Source: Hydractinia symbiolongicarpus (taxonomy: Eukaryota; Cnidaria; Hydrozoa; Anthoathecata; Hydractiniidae). From it: a stretch of DNA of 64,000 nucleotides. The notes under the pieces were generated by a model, which had not been told where the DNA came from, did no database searches, and was given only the letters and a program-made list of their open reading frames with translations. The translations under genes were made by a program, and so were the position numbers. Below, piece by piece: positions 40,443-54,200 of this stretch; the stretch's first letter is position 1; every line of letters starts with the position of its first letter. The stretch lies in the NCBI RefSeq assembly GCF_029227915.1, contig NC_079884.1, positions 6,512,001 to 6,576,000 of the forward strand, given 5' to 3'.

Positions 40443-43400
40443 CTCAACTGTTGTAACTCAAACGGATTGATACTTTTAGAAAGTCTATGAAATGTAGTTT
40501 TTGAAACTATTGCTATTTCTTCAGCGCGAGATAACGTCTAGGATTGGTCACACAATAAAAAAATGACTTTTTTTAACTTAATTCTTAAATGAAGCGCTAC
40601 CACAGAGCCCAGTGTAATCGCTGAGTTTCGGCAATCAAGTCAAATTAAGAAAAATGTTATTTCTTGGTAACCAATTGTCTCCTTTACCACATTTATACGG
40701 TGACAGTCCAAAGTTAGTTCAATTAAGTCCCACAGTCAATCGTTTCATAGTTAAAAGCGATGCAACCTAGTAATATTAGAAAAATATCGCTAAATACATG
40801 TTGGTACGAATATGTGACACAACCGTTGTAACTCAAATGGACTGACACCGTTGGAAAGTCAATGAAATGTAGTTCTTGAAACTGTCGCTGTTTCTTTAGC
40901 GCGCGATAACGGCTAGGATTGGTCCCACAATAAAAAATGACTTTTTTTTATCTTAATTCTTAAATGAAGCGCTACCACAGAGCCCAGTGTAATCGCTGAG
41001 TTTCTGCAATCATGTCAAATTAACAAGAATGTTATTTTTTGGAGTCCATTTTTCACCTTTATCACATTTACCAGGTCACAGTCCAAAGTTAGTTCAAATA
41101 AGTCCCATAGTCAATCGTTTCATAATTAAAAGTGATGCAACCTAGTAATATCAGAAAAATATCGCCAAATACATGTTGGTACGAATATGTGACTCAACTG
41201 TTGTAACTCAAATGGATTGATACTTTCAGAAAGTCTATGAAATGTAGTTTTTGAAACTATTGCTATTTAATCAGCGCGCGATCACGTCTAGGATTGGTCC
41301 CACAATAAAAAAATGACTTTTTTTATCTTAATTCTTAAATGAAGCGCTACCACAGAGCCCAGTCTAATCGCTGAGTTTCGGCAATCATGTCAAATTAAGA
41401 AGAATGTTATTTCTTGGAGTCCAATTGTCTCCTTTATTACATTTATAAGGTAAAAGTCCAAAGTTAGTTCAATTAAGTCCCACAGTCAATCGTTTCATAG
41501 TTAAAAGCGATGCAACCTAGTAATATTAGAAAAATATCGCTAAATACATGTTAGTACGAATATGTGACCCAACCGTTGTAACTCAAACGGACTGACACCG
41601 TTAGAAAGTCAATGAAATGTAGTTTTTGAAACTATCCCTATTTCTTCAGCGCGCGATAACGGATAGGATTGGTCCCAAAGTAAAAAATGACTTATTTATC
41701 TAAATTTTTTAATGAAGCGCTACGACAGCGCCCAGTGTAATCGCTGAGTTCCGGCAATCACGTCAAATTAAGAAGAATGCTATTTCTTGGAGTCCAATTG
41801 TCTCATTTATCACATTTATCAGGTCACAGTTCAAAATCAGTTCATTTAAGTCCCACGGTCAATCGTTTCACTGTTAAAAGCGATACAACCTAGTAATAAC
41901 GGAAATATATCACGAAATACATGTTGGTCAGAATTTGTGCCTCAACCGTTGTAACTCAAACGGATTGATACTGTTAGAAAGTCAATGAAATGTACTTTTT
42001 GAAACTGTCTCTATTTCTTTAGCGCGGCATAACGGCTAGGATTGGTCCCACAGTAAGAAATGACTTATTTATCTAAATTTTTAAATGAAGCGCTACCCCA
42101 GCGCCCAGTGTAATCGCTGAGTTTCGGCAATCATTTCATATTAAGAAGAATGTTATTTCTTGGAGTCCAATTGTCTCACTTTCAAATTTATAAGGTCACA
42201 GTCCATAATCAGTTCAATTAAGTCCCACAGTCAATCGTTTAACTGTTAAAAGCCATACAACCTAGTAATATCAGAAAAATATCGCTAAAGACATGTTGGT
42301 ACGAATATGTGACCCAACCGTTGTAACTCAAACGGATTGATGCTGTTAGCAAGTCAATGAAATGTACTTTTTGAAACTGTCGCTATTTCTTCAGCGCGCA
42401 TAAACGGCTAGGATTGGTCCCACAGTAAGAAATGACTTATTTATCTAAATTTTTAAATGAAGCGCTACCACAGCGCCCAGTGTAATCGCTGAGTTTCGGC
42501 AATCATTTCATATTAAAAAGAATGCTATTTCTTGGAGTCCAATTGTCTCACTTTCACATTTATAAGGTCACAGTCCATAATCAGTTCAATTAAGTCCCAC
42601 AGTCAATCGTTTCACTGTTAAAAGCCATACCACCTAGTAATATCAGAAAAATTTCGCTAAATATATGTTGGTACGAATATGTGACCCAACCGTTGTAACT
42701 CAAACGGATTGACACAGTTAGAAAGTCAAAGAAGTGTAGTTTTTGAAACTGTCGCTATTTCTTCAGCGTGCAATAATGGACAGGATTGGTCCCACAAAAA
42801 AGAACGACTCATTTATCTAAATTTTTAAATGAAGCGCTACCACAACACCCAGTGTAATCGTTGATTTGCGGCAATCACGTCAAATTAAGAAGAATGTTAT
42901 TCTTGGAGTTCATTTGTGTCATTTATCACATTGATCAGGTCACAGTCCAAAGTTAGTTCAATTAAGTCCCACTGTGAATCGTTTCACTGTTATAAGCGAT
43001 GCAACCTAGCAATATCAGAAAAATATCGCTAAAGACATGTTGGTACGAATATGTGACCCAACCGTTGTAACTCAAACGGATTGATGCTGTTAGCAAGTCA
43101 ATGAAATGTACTTTTTGAAACTGTCTCTATTTCTTCAGAGCGGGATAACGGCTAGGATTGGCCCCACAGTAAAAAATTACTTTTTTATTTTAATTTTTAA
43201 TTGAAATGCTACCACAGCGCCCAGTGTAATCGCTGAGTTCCGGCAATCATTTCATATTAAAACGAATGCTATTTCTTGGAGTCCAATTGTCTCACTTTCA
43301 CATTTATAAGGTCACAGTCCATAATTAGTTCAATTAAGTCCCACAGTCAATCGTTTCACTGTTAAAAGCCATGCCACCTAGTAATATCAGAAAAACTTCG

Positions 43401-43800
43401 CTAAATATATGTTAGTACGAATATGTGACCCAACCGTTGAAACTCAAACGGACTGTCACCGTTAGAAAGTCAATGAAATGTAGTTTTTGAAATTGTCGCT
43501 ATTTCTTCAGCTCGCGATAACGGCTAGGATTGGTCCCACAGTAAGAAATGACTTATTTATGTAAATTTTTAAATGGAGCGCTACGACAGCGCCCAGTGTA
43601 ATCGGCGAGTTTCGGCAATCATTGAATATTAAAAAGAATGTTAATTGTTGGAGTCCAATTGTCTCACTTTCACATTTATAAGGTTACAGTCCATAATCAG
43701 TTCAATTAAGTCCCACAGTCAATCGTTTCACTGTTAAAAGCCATACAACCTAGTAATATCAGAAAAATATCGCTAAATACATGTTGGTACGAATATGTGA
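40443..43800 (+). repeat. 9-monomer HOR unit spanning the subfamily border
   Basis: The first of three related units beginning with CTCAACTGTTG (40,443, 43,801 and 47,531). Its first half has monomers like those upstream. From about 42,120 on, monomers belong to a second subfamily marked by TCATTTCATATTAA, CACTTTC followed by AATTTATAAGG, GTCCATAATCAG, CACTGTTAAAAGCCATAC and a TGTACTTTTTGAAAC variant. Up to about 43,125 the offset to the next unit is 3,358 bp; after about 43,130 it is 3,730 bp, so this unit lacks one monomer present in the next two. Confidence 0.87.
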
Positions 43801-46800
43801 CTCAACTGTTGTAACTCAAACGGATTGATACTTTTAGAAAGTCTATGAAATGTAGTTTTTGAAACTATTGCTATTTCTTCAGCGCGAGATAACGTCTAGG
43901 ATTGGTCACACAATAAAAAAATGACTTTTTTTAACTTAATTCTTAAATGAAGCGCTACCACAGAGCCCAGTGTAATCGCTGAGTTTCGGCAATCAAGTCA
44001 AATTAAGAAAAATGTTATTTCTTGGTAACCAATTGTCTCCTTTACCACATTTATACGGTGACAGTCCAAAGTTAGTTCAATTAAGTCCCACAGTCAATCG
44101 TTTCATAGTTAAAAGCGATGCAACCTAGTAATATTAGAAAAATATCGCTAAATACATGTTGGTACGAATATGTGACACAACCGTTGTAACTCAAATGGAC
44201 TGACACCGTTGGAAAGTCAATGAAATGTAGTTCTTGAAACTGTCGCTGTTTCTTTAGCGCGCGATAACGGCTAGGATTGGTCCCACAATAAAAAATGACT
44301 TTTTTTTATCTTAATTCTTAAATGAAGCGCTACCACAGAGCCCAGTGTAATCGCTGAGTTTCTGCAATCATGTCAAATTAACAAGAATGTTATTTTTTGG
44401 AGTCCATTTTTCACCTTTATCACATTTACCAGGTCACAGTCCAAAGTTAGTTCAAATAAGTCCCATAGTCAATCGTTTCATAATTAAAAGTGATGCAACC
44501 TAGTAATATCAGAAAAATATCGCCAAATACATGTTGGTACGAATATGTGACTCAACTGTTGTAACTCAAATGGATTGATACTTTCAGAAAGTCTATGAAA
44601 TGTAGTTTTTGAAACTATTGCTATTTAATCAGCGCGCGATCACGTCTAGGATTGGTCCCACAATAAAAAAATGACTTTTTTTATCTTAATTCTTAAATGA
44701 AGCGCTACCACAGAGCCCAGTCTAATCGCTGAGTTTCGGCAATCATGTCAAATTAAGAAGAATGTTATTTCTTGGAGTCCAATTGTCTCCTTTATTACAT
44801 TTATAAGGTAAAAGTCCAAAGTTAGTTCAATTAAGTCCCACAGTCAATCGTTTCATAGTTAAAAGCGATGCAACCTAGTAATATTAGAAAAATATCGCTA
44901 AATACATGTTAGTACGAATATGTGACCCAACCGTTGTAACTCAAACGGACTGACACCGTTAGAAAGTCAATGAAATGTAGTTTTTGAAACTATCCCTATT
45001 TCTTCAGCGCGCGATAACGGATAGGATTGGTCCCAAAGTAAAAAATGACTTATTTATCTAAATTTTTTAATGAAGCGCTACGACAGCGCCCAGTGTAATC
45101 GCTGAGTTCCGGCAATCACGTCAAATTAAGAAGAATGCTATTTCTTGGAGTCCAATTGTCTCATTTATCACATTTATCAGGTCACAGTTCAAAATCAGTT
45201 CATTTAAGTCCCACGGTCAATCGTTTCACTGTTAAAAGCGATACAACCTAGTAATAACGGAAATATATCACGAAATACATGTTGGTCAGAATTTGTGCCT
45301 CAACCGTTGTAACTCAAACGGATTGATACTGTTAGAAAGTCAATGAAATGTACTTTTTGAAACTGTCTCTATTTCTTTAGCGCGGCATAACGGCTAGGAT
45401 TGGTCCCACAGTAAGAAATGACTTATTTATCTAAATTTTTAAATGAAGCGCTACCCCAGCGCCCAGTGTAATCGCTGAGTTTCGGCAATCATTTCATATT
45501 AAGAAGAATGTTATTTCTTGGAGTCCAATTGTCTCACTTTCAAATTTATAAGGTCACAGTCCATAATCAGTTCAATTAAGTCCCACAGTCAATCGTTTAA
45601 CTGTTAAAAGCCATACAACCTAGTAATATCAGAAAAATATCGCTAAAGACATGTTGGTACGAATATGTGACCCAACCGTTGTAACTCAAACGGATTGATG
45701 CTGTTAGCAAGTCAATGAAATGTACTTTTTGAAACTGTCGCTATTTCTTCAGCGCGCATAAACGGCTAGGATTGGTCCCACAGTAAGAAATGACTTATTT
45801 ATCTAAATTTTTAAATGAAGCGCTACCACAGCGCCCAGTGTAATCGCTGAGTTTCGGCAATCATTTCATATTAAAAAGAATGCTATTTCTTGGAGTCCAA
45901 TTGTCTCACTTTCACATTTATAAGGTCACAGTCCATAATCAGTTCAATTAAGTCCCACAGTCAATCGTTTCACTGTTAAAAGCCATACCACCTAGTAATA
46001 TCAGAAAAATTTCGCTAAATATATGTTGGTACGAATATGTGACCCAACCGTTGTAACTCAAACGGATTGACACAGTTAGAAAGTCAAAGAAGTGTAGTTT
46101 TTGAAACTGTCGCTATTTCTTCAGCGTGCAATAATGGACAGGATTGGTCCCACAAAAAAGAACGACTCATTTATCTAAATTTTTAAATGAAGCGCTACCA
46201 CAACACCCAGTGTAATCGTTGATTTGCGGCAATCACGTCAAATTAAGAAGAATGTTATTCTTGGAGTTCATTTGTGTCATTTATCACATTGATCAGGTCA
46301 CAGTCCAAAGTTAGTTCAATTAAGTCCCACTGTGAATCGTTTCACTGTTATAAGCGATGCAACCTAGCAATATCAGAAAAATATCGCTAAAGACATGTTG
46401 GTACGAATATGTGACCCAACCGTTGTAACTCAAACGGATTGATGCTGTTAGCAAGTCAATGAAATGTACTTTTTGAAACTGTCGCTATTTCTTCAGCGCG
46501 CATAAACGGCTAGGATTGGTCCCACAGTAAGAAATGACTTATTTATCTAAATTTTTAAATGAAGCGCTACCACAGCGCCCAGTGTAATCGCTGAGTTTCG
46601 GCAATCACTTCATATTCAGAAGAATGTTATTTCTTCGAGTCCAATTGTCTCACTTTCACATTTATAAGGTCACAGTCCATAACCAGTTCAATTAAGACCT
46701 ACAGTCAATCGTTTCACTGATAAAAGCCATACAACCTAGTAACATCAGAAAAATATCGCTTAATACATGTTGGTACGAATATGTGCCTGAACCGTTGTAA

Positions 46801-47530
46801 CTCAAACGGATTGATGCCTTTAGCAAGTCAATGAAATGTACTTTTTGAAACTGTCTCTATTTCTTCAGAGCGGGATAACGGCTAGGATTGGCCCCACAGT
46901 AAAAAATTACTTTTTTATTTTAATTTTTAATTGAAATGCTACCACAGCGCCCAGTGTAATCGCTGAGTTCCGGCAATCATTTCATATTAAAACGAATGCT
47001 ATTTCTTGGAGTCCAATTGTCTCACTTTCACATTTATAAGGTCACAGTCCATAATTAGTTCAATTAAGTCCCACAGTCAATCGTTTCACTGTTAAAAGCC
47101 ATGCCACCTAGTAATATCAGAAAAACTTCGCTAAATATATGTTAGTACGAATATGTGACCCAATTGTTGAAACTCAAACGGACTGTCACCGTTAGAAAGT
47201 CAATGAAATGTAGTTTTTGAAATTGTCGCTATTTCTTCAGCTCGCGATAACGGCTAGGATTGGTCACACAGTAAGAAATGACTTATTTATGTAAATTTTT
47301 AAATGGAGCGCTACCACAGCGCCCAGTGTAATCGGCGAGTTTCGGCAATCATTTCATATTAAAAAGAATGTTAATTGTTGGAGTCCAATTGTCTCACTTT
47401 CACATTTATAAGGTTACAGTCCATAATCAGTTCAATTAAGTCCCACAGTCAATCGTTTCACTGTTAAAAGCCATACAACCTAGTAATATCAGAAAAATAT
47501 CGCTAAATACATGTTGGTACGAATATGTGA
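43801..47530 (+). repeat. 10-monomer HOR, unit 1 (3,730 bp)
   Basis: GCCCCACAGTAAAAAATTAC falls at 43,161, 46,891 and 50,621, exactly 3,730 bp apart, and the unit start CTCAACTGTTG at 43,801 and 47,531 shows the same spacing. Sequence across the unit is almost identical to the next unit. The unit begins with first-subfamily monomers and ends with second-subfamily monomers, so it places an island of the first type inside the second. Confidence 0.9.
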
Positions 47531-50500
47531 CTCAACTGTTGTAACTCAAACGGATTGATACTTTTAGAAAGTCTATGAAATGTAGTTTTTGAAACTATTG
47601 CTATTTCTTCAGCGCGAGATAACGTCTAGGATTGGTCACACAATAAAAAAATGACTTTTTTTAACTTAATTCTTAAATGAAGCGCTACCACAGAGCCCAG
47701 TGTAATCGCTGAGTTTCGGCAATCAAGTCAAATTAAGAGAAATGTTATTTCTTGGTAACCAATTGTCTCCTTTACCACATTTATACGGTGACAGTCCAAA
47801 GTTAGTTCAATTAAGTCCCACAGTCAATCGTTTCATAGTTAAAAGCGATGCAACCTAGTAATATTAGAAAAATATCGCTAAATACATGTTGGTACGAATA
47901 TGTGACACAACCGTTGTAACTCAAATGGACTGACACCGTTGGAAAGTCAATGAAATGTAGGTCTTGAAACTGTCGCTGTTTCTTTAGCGCGCGATAACGG
48001 CTAGGATTGGTCCCACAATAAAAAATGACTTTTTTTTATCTTAATTCTTAAATGAAGCGCTACCACAGAGCCCAGTGTAATCGCTGAGTTTCTGCAATCA
48101 TGTCAAATTAACAAGAATGTTATTTTTTGGAGTCCATTTTTCACCTTTATCACATTTACCAGGTCACAGTCCAAAGTTAGTTCAAATAAGTCCCATAGTC
48201 AATCGTTTCATAATTAAAAGTGATGCAACCTAGTAATATCAGAAAAATATCGCCAAATACATGTTGGTACGAATATGTGACTCAACTGTTGTAACTCAAA
48301 TGGATTGATACTTTCAGAAAGTCTATGAAATGTAGTTTTTGAAACTATTGCTATTTAATCAGCGCGCGATCACGTCTAGGATTGGTCCCACAATAAAAAA
48401 ATGACTTTTTTTATCTTAATTCTTAAATGAAGCGCTACCACAGAGCCCAGTCTAATCGCTGAGTTTCGGCAATCATGTCAAATTAAGAAGAATGTTATTT
48501 CTTGGAGTCCAATTGTCTCCTTTATTACATTTATAAGGTAAAAGTCCAAAGTTAGTTCAATTAAGTCCCACAGTCAATCGTTTCATAGTTAAAAGCGATG
48601 CAACCTAGTAATATTAGAAAAATATCGCTAAATACATGTTAGTACGAATATGTGACCCAACCGTTGTAACTCAAACGGACTGACACCGTTAGAAAGTCAA
48701 TGAAATGTAGTTTTTGAAACTATCCCTATTTCTTCAGCGCGCGATAACGGATAGGATTGGTCCCAAAGTAAAAAATGACTTATTTATCTAAATTTTTTAA
48801 TGAAGCGCTACGACAGCGCCCAGTGTAATCGCTGAGTTCCGGCAATCACGTCAAATTAAGAAGAATGCTATTTCTTGGAGTCCAATTGTCTCATTTATCA
48901 CATTTATCAGGTCACAGTTCAAAATCAGTTCATTTAAGTCCCACGGTCAATCGTTTCACTGTTAAAAGCGATACAACCTAATAATAACGGAAATATATCA
49001 CGAAATACATGTTGGTCAGAATTTGTGCCTCAACCGTTGTAACTCAAACGGATTGATACTGTTAGAAAGTCAATGAAATGTACTTTTTGAAACTGTCTCT
49101 ATTTCTTTAGCGCGGCATAACGGCTAGGATTGGTCCCACAGTAAGAAATGACTTATTTATCTAAATTTTTAAATGAAGCGCTACCCCAGCGCCCAGTGTA
49201 ATCGCTGAGTTTCAGCAATCATTTCATATTAAGAAGAATGTTATTTCTTGGAGTCCAATTGTCTCACTTTCACATTTATAAGGTCACAGTCCATAATCAG
49301 TTCAATTAAGTCCCACAGTCAATCGTTTAACTGTTAAAAGCCATACAACCTAGTAATATCAGAAAAATATCGCTAAAGACATGTTGGTACGAATATGTGA
49401 CCCAACCGTTGTAACTCAAACGGATTGATGCTGTTAGCAAGTCAATGAAATGTACTTTTTGAAACTGTCGCTATTTCTTCAGCGCGCATAAACGGCTAGG
49501 ATTGGTCCCACAGTAAGAAATGACTTATTTATCTAAATTTTTAAATGAAGCGCTACCACAGCGCCCAGTGTAATCGCTGAGTTTCGGCAATCATTTCATA
49601 TTAAAAAGAATGCTATTTCTTGGAGTCCAATTGTCTCACTTTCACATTTATAAGGTCACAGTCCATAATCAGTTCAATTAAGTCCCACAGTCAATCGTTT
49701 CACTGTTAAAAGCCATACCACCTAGTAATATCAGAAAAATTTCGCTAAATATATGTTGGTACGAATATGTGACCCAACCGTTGTAAATCAAACGGATTGA
49801 CACAGTTAGAAAGTCAAAGAAGTGTAGTTTTTGAAACTGTCGCTATTTCTTCAGCGTGCAATAATGGACAGGATTGGTCCCACAAAAAAGAACGACTCAT
49901 TTATCTAAATTTTTAAATGAAGCGCTACCACAACACCCAGTGTAATCGTTGATTTGCGGCAATCACGTCAAATTAAGAAGAATGTTATTCTTGGAGTTCA
50001 TTTGTGTCATTTATCACATTGATCAGGTCACAGTCCAAAGTTAGTTCAATTAAGTCCCACTGTGAATCGTTTCACTGTTATAAGCGATGCAACCTAGCAA
50101 TATCAGAAAAATATCGCTAAAGACATGTTGGTACGAATATGTGACCCAACCGTTGTAACTCAAACGGATTGATGCTGTTAGCAAGTCAATGAAATGTACT
50201 TTTTGAAACTGTCGCTATTTCTTCAGCGCGCATAAACGGCTAGGATTGGTCCCACAGTAAGAAATGACTTATTTATCTAAATTTTTAAATGAAGCGCTAC
50301 CACAGCGCCCAGTGTAATCGCTGAGTTTCGGCAATCACTTCATATTCAGAAGAATGTTATTTCTTCGAGTCCAATTGTCTCACTTTCACATTTATAAGGT
50401 CACAGTCCATAACCAGTTCAATTAAGACCTACAGTCAATCGTTTCACTGATAAAAGCCATACAACCTAGTAACATCAGAAAAATATCGCTTAATACATGT

Positions 50501-51260
50501 TGGTACAAATATGTGCCGGAACCGTTGTAACTCAAACGGATTGATGCCTTTAGCAAGTCAATGAAATGTACTTTTTGAAACTGTCTCTATTTCTTCAGAG
50601 CAGGATAACGGCTAGGATTGGCCCCACAGTAAAAAATTACTTTTTTATTTTAATTTTTAATTGAAATGCTACCACAGCGCCCAGTGTAATCGCTGAGTTC
50701 CGGCAATCATTTCATATTAAAACGAATGCTATTTCTTGGAGTCCAATTGTCTCACTTTCACATTTATAAGGTCACAGTCCATAATTAGTTCAATTAAGTC
50801 CCACAGTCAATCGTTTCACTGTTAAAAGCCATGCCACCTAGTAATATCAGAAAAACTTCGCTAAATATATGTTGGTACGAATATGTGACCCAACCGTTGA
50901 AACTCAAACGGACTGTCACCGTTAGAAAGTCAATGAAATGTAGTTTTTGAAATTGTCGCTATTTCTTCAGCTCGCGATAACGGCTAGGATTGGTCCCACA
51001 GTAAGAAATGACTTATTTATGTAAATTTTTAAATGAAGCGCTACGACAGCGCCCAGTGTAATCGGCGAGTTTCGGCAATCATTTCATATTAAAAAGAATG
51101 TTAATTGTTGGAGTCCAATTGTCTCACTTTCACATTTATAAGGTTACAGTCCATAATCAGTTCAATTAAGTCCCACAGTCAATCGTTTCACTGTTAAAAG
51201 TCATACAACCTAGTAATATCAGAAAAATATCGCTAAATACATGTTGGTACGAATATGTGA
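47531..51260 (+). repeat. 10-monomer HOR, unit 2 (3,730 bp)
   Basis: Near-perfect copy of the previous unit with sparse changes, such as AATTAAGAGAAATG for AATTAAGAAAAATG near 47,731 and TAGGTCTTGAAAC for TAGTTCTTGAAAC near 47,959. The match ends at 51,261, where the expected CTCAACTGTTG is replaced by CCCAACCGTTG. Confidence 0.9.
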
Positions 51261-54200
51261 CCCAACCGTTGTAACTCAAACGGATTGACACAGTTAGAAA
51301 GTCAAAGAAGTGTAGTTTTTGAAACTGTCGCTATTTCTTTAGCGCGGCATAACGGCTAGGATTGGTCCCACAGTAAGAAATGACTTATTTATCTAAATTT
51401 TTAAATGAAGCGCTACCCCAGCGCCCAGTGTAATCGCTGAGTTTCGGAAATCACTTCATATTAAGAAGAATGTTATTTCTTGGAGTCCAATTGTCTCACT
51501 TTCACATTTATAAGGTCACAGTCCATAATCAGTTCAATTAAGACCCACAGTCAATCGCTTCACTGTTAAAAGCCATACAACCTAGTAATATCAGAAAAAT
51601 ATCGCTAAATACATGTTGGTACGAATATGTGACCCAACCGTTGTAACTCAAACCGATTGATGCTGTTAGCAAGTCAATGAAATGTACTTTTTGAAACTGT
51701 CGCTATTTCTTCAGCGCGCATAAACGGCTAGGATTGGTCCCACAGTAAGAAATGACTTATTTATCTAAATTTTTAAATGAAGCGCTACGACAGCGCCCAG
51801 TGTAATCGCTGAGTTCCGGAAATCACGTCAAATTAAGAAGAATGCTATTTCTTGGAGTCCAATTGTCTCATTTATCACATTTATCAGGTCACAGTTCAAA
51901 ATCAGTTCAATTAAGTCCCACAGTCAATCGTTTCACTGTTAAAAGCCATACCACCTGGTAATATCAGAAAAATTTCGCTAAATATATGTTGGTACGAATA
52001 TGTGACCCAACCGTTGTAACTCAAACGGATTGACACAGTTAGAAAGTCAAAGAAGTGTAGTTTTTGAAACTGTCGCTATTTCTTTAGCGCGGCATAACGG
52101 CTAGGATTGGTCCCACAGTAAGAAATGACTTATTTATCTAAATTTTTGAATGAAGCGCTACCCCAGCGCCCAGTGTAATCGCTGAGTTTCGGAAATCACT
52201 TCATATTAAGAAGAATGTTATTTCTTGGAGTCCAATTGTCTCACTTTCACATTTATAAGGTCACAGTCCATAATCAGTTCAATTAAGACCCACAGTCAAT
52301 CGTTTCACTGTTAAAAGCCATACAACCTAGTAATATCAGAAAAATATCGCTAAATACATGTTGGTACGAATATGTGACCAAACCGTTGTAACTCAAACCG
52401 ATTGATGCTGTTAGCAAGTCAATGAAATGTACTTTTTGAAACTGTCGCTATTTCTTCAGCGCGCATAAACGGCTAGGATTGGTCCCACAGTAAGAAATGA
52501 CTTATTTAACTAAATTTTTAAATGAAGCGCTACGACAGCGCCCAGTGTAATCGCCGAGTTTTGGCAATCATTTCATATTAAAAAGAATGTTATTTCTTGG
52601 AGTCCAATTGTCTCACTTTCACATTTATAAGGTCACAGTCCATAATCAGTTCAATTAAGTCCCACAGTCAATCGTTTCACTGTTAAAAGCCATACCACCT
52701 AGTAATATCAGAAAAATTTCGCTAAATATATGTTGGTACGAATATGTGACCCAACCGTTGTAACTCAAACGGATTGACACAGTTAGAAAGTCAAAGAAGT
52801 GTAGTTTTTGAAACTGTCGCTATTTCTTCAGCGTGCAATAATGGACAGGATTGGTCCCACAATAAAGAACGACTCATTTATCTAAATTTTTGAATGAAGC
52901 GCTACCACAACGCCCAGTGTAATCGTTGATTTCCGGCAATCACGTCAAATTAAGAAGAATGTTATTCTTGGAGTTCATTTGTGTCATTTATCACATTGAT
53001 CATGTCACAGTCCATAATTAGTTCAATTAAGTCCCACAGTCAATCGTTTCACTGTTAAAAGCCATACCACCTAGTAATATCAGAAAAATTTCGCTAAATA
53101 TATGTTGGTACGAATATGTGACCCAACCGTTGTAACTCAAACGGATTGACACAGTTAGAAAGTCAAAGAAGTGTAGTTTTTGAAACTGTCGCTATTTCTT
53201 CAGCGTGCAATAATGGACAGGATTGGTCCCACAATAAAGAACGACTCATTTATCTAAATTTTTAAATGAAGCGCTACCACAACGCCCAGTGTAATCGTTG
53301 ATTTCCGGCAATCACGTCAAATTAAGAAGAATGTTATTCTTGGAGTTCATTTGTGTCATTTATCACATTGATCAGGTCACAGTCCAAAGTTAGTTCAATT
53401 AAGTCCCACTGTCAATCGTTTCACTGTTATAAGCGATGCAACCTAGTAATATCAGATAAATATCGCTAAATACATGTTGGTACGAATATGTGACCCAACC
53501 GTTGAAACTCAAACGGACTGTCACCGTTAGAAAGTCAATGAAATGTAGTTTTTGAAATTGTCGCTATTTCTTCAGCTCGCGATAACGGCTAGGATTGGTC
53601 CCACAGTAAGAAATGACTTCTTTATCTAAATTTTTAAATGAAGCGCTACGACAGCGCCCAGTGTAATCGCCGAGTTTCGGCACTCATTTCATATTAAAAA
53701 GAATGTTATTTCTTGGAGTCCAATTGTCTCACTTTCACATTTATAAGGTCACAGTCCATAATCAGTTCAATTAAGTCCCACAGTCAATCGTTTCACTGTT
53801 AAAAGCCATACAACCTAGTAATATCAGAAAAATATCGCTAAATACATATTGGTACGAATATGTGACCCAACCGTTGTAACTCAAACGGATTGACACCGTT
53901 AGAAAGTCAAAGAAGTTTCGTTTTTGAAACTATCCCTATTTCTTCAGCGCGCGATAACGGATAGGATTGGTCCCACAGTAAAAAATGACTTATTTATCTA
54001 AATTTTTAAATGAAGCGCTACGACAGCGCCCAGTGTAATCGCTGAGTTCCGGAAATCACGTCAAATTAAGAAGAATGCTATTTCTTGGAGTCCAATTGTC
54101 TCATTTGTCACATTTATCAGGTCATAGTTCAAAATCAGTTCAATTAAGTCCCACGGTCAATCGTTTCACTGTTAAAAGCGATACAACCTAGTAATAACGG

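Noticed and set aside
13184-51260. Assembly duplication as the sole explanation of near-identical HOR pairs
   Set aside because: It cannot be excluded for the 2,990-bp and 3,730-bp pairs, but scattered private substitutions between units, conversion-like patches and differing unit sizes argue for real repeats in most blocks.
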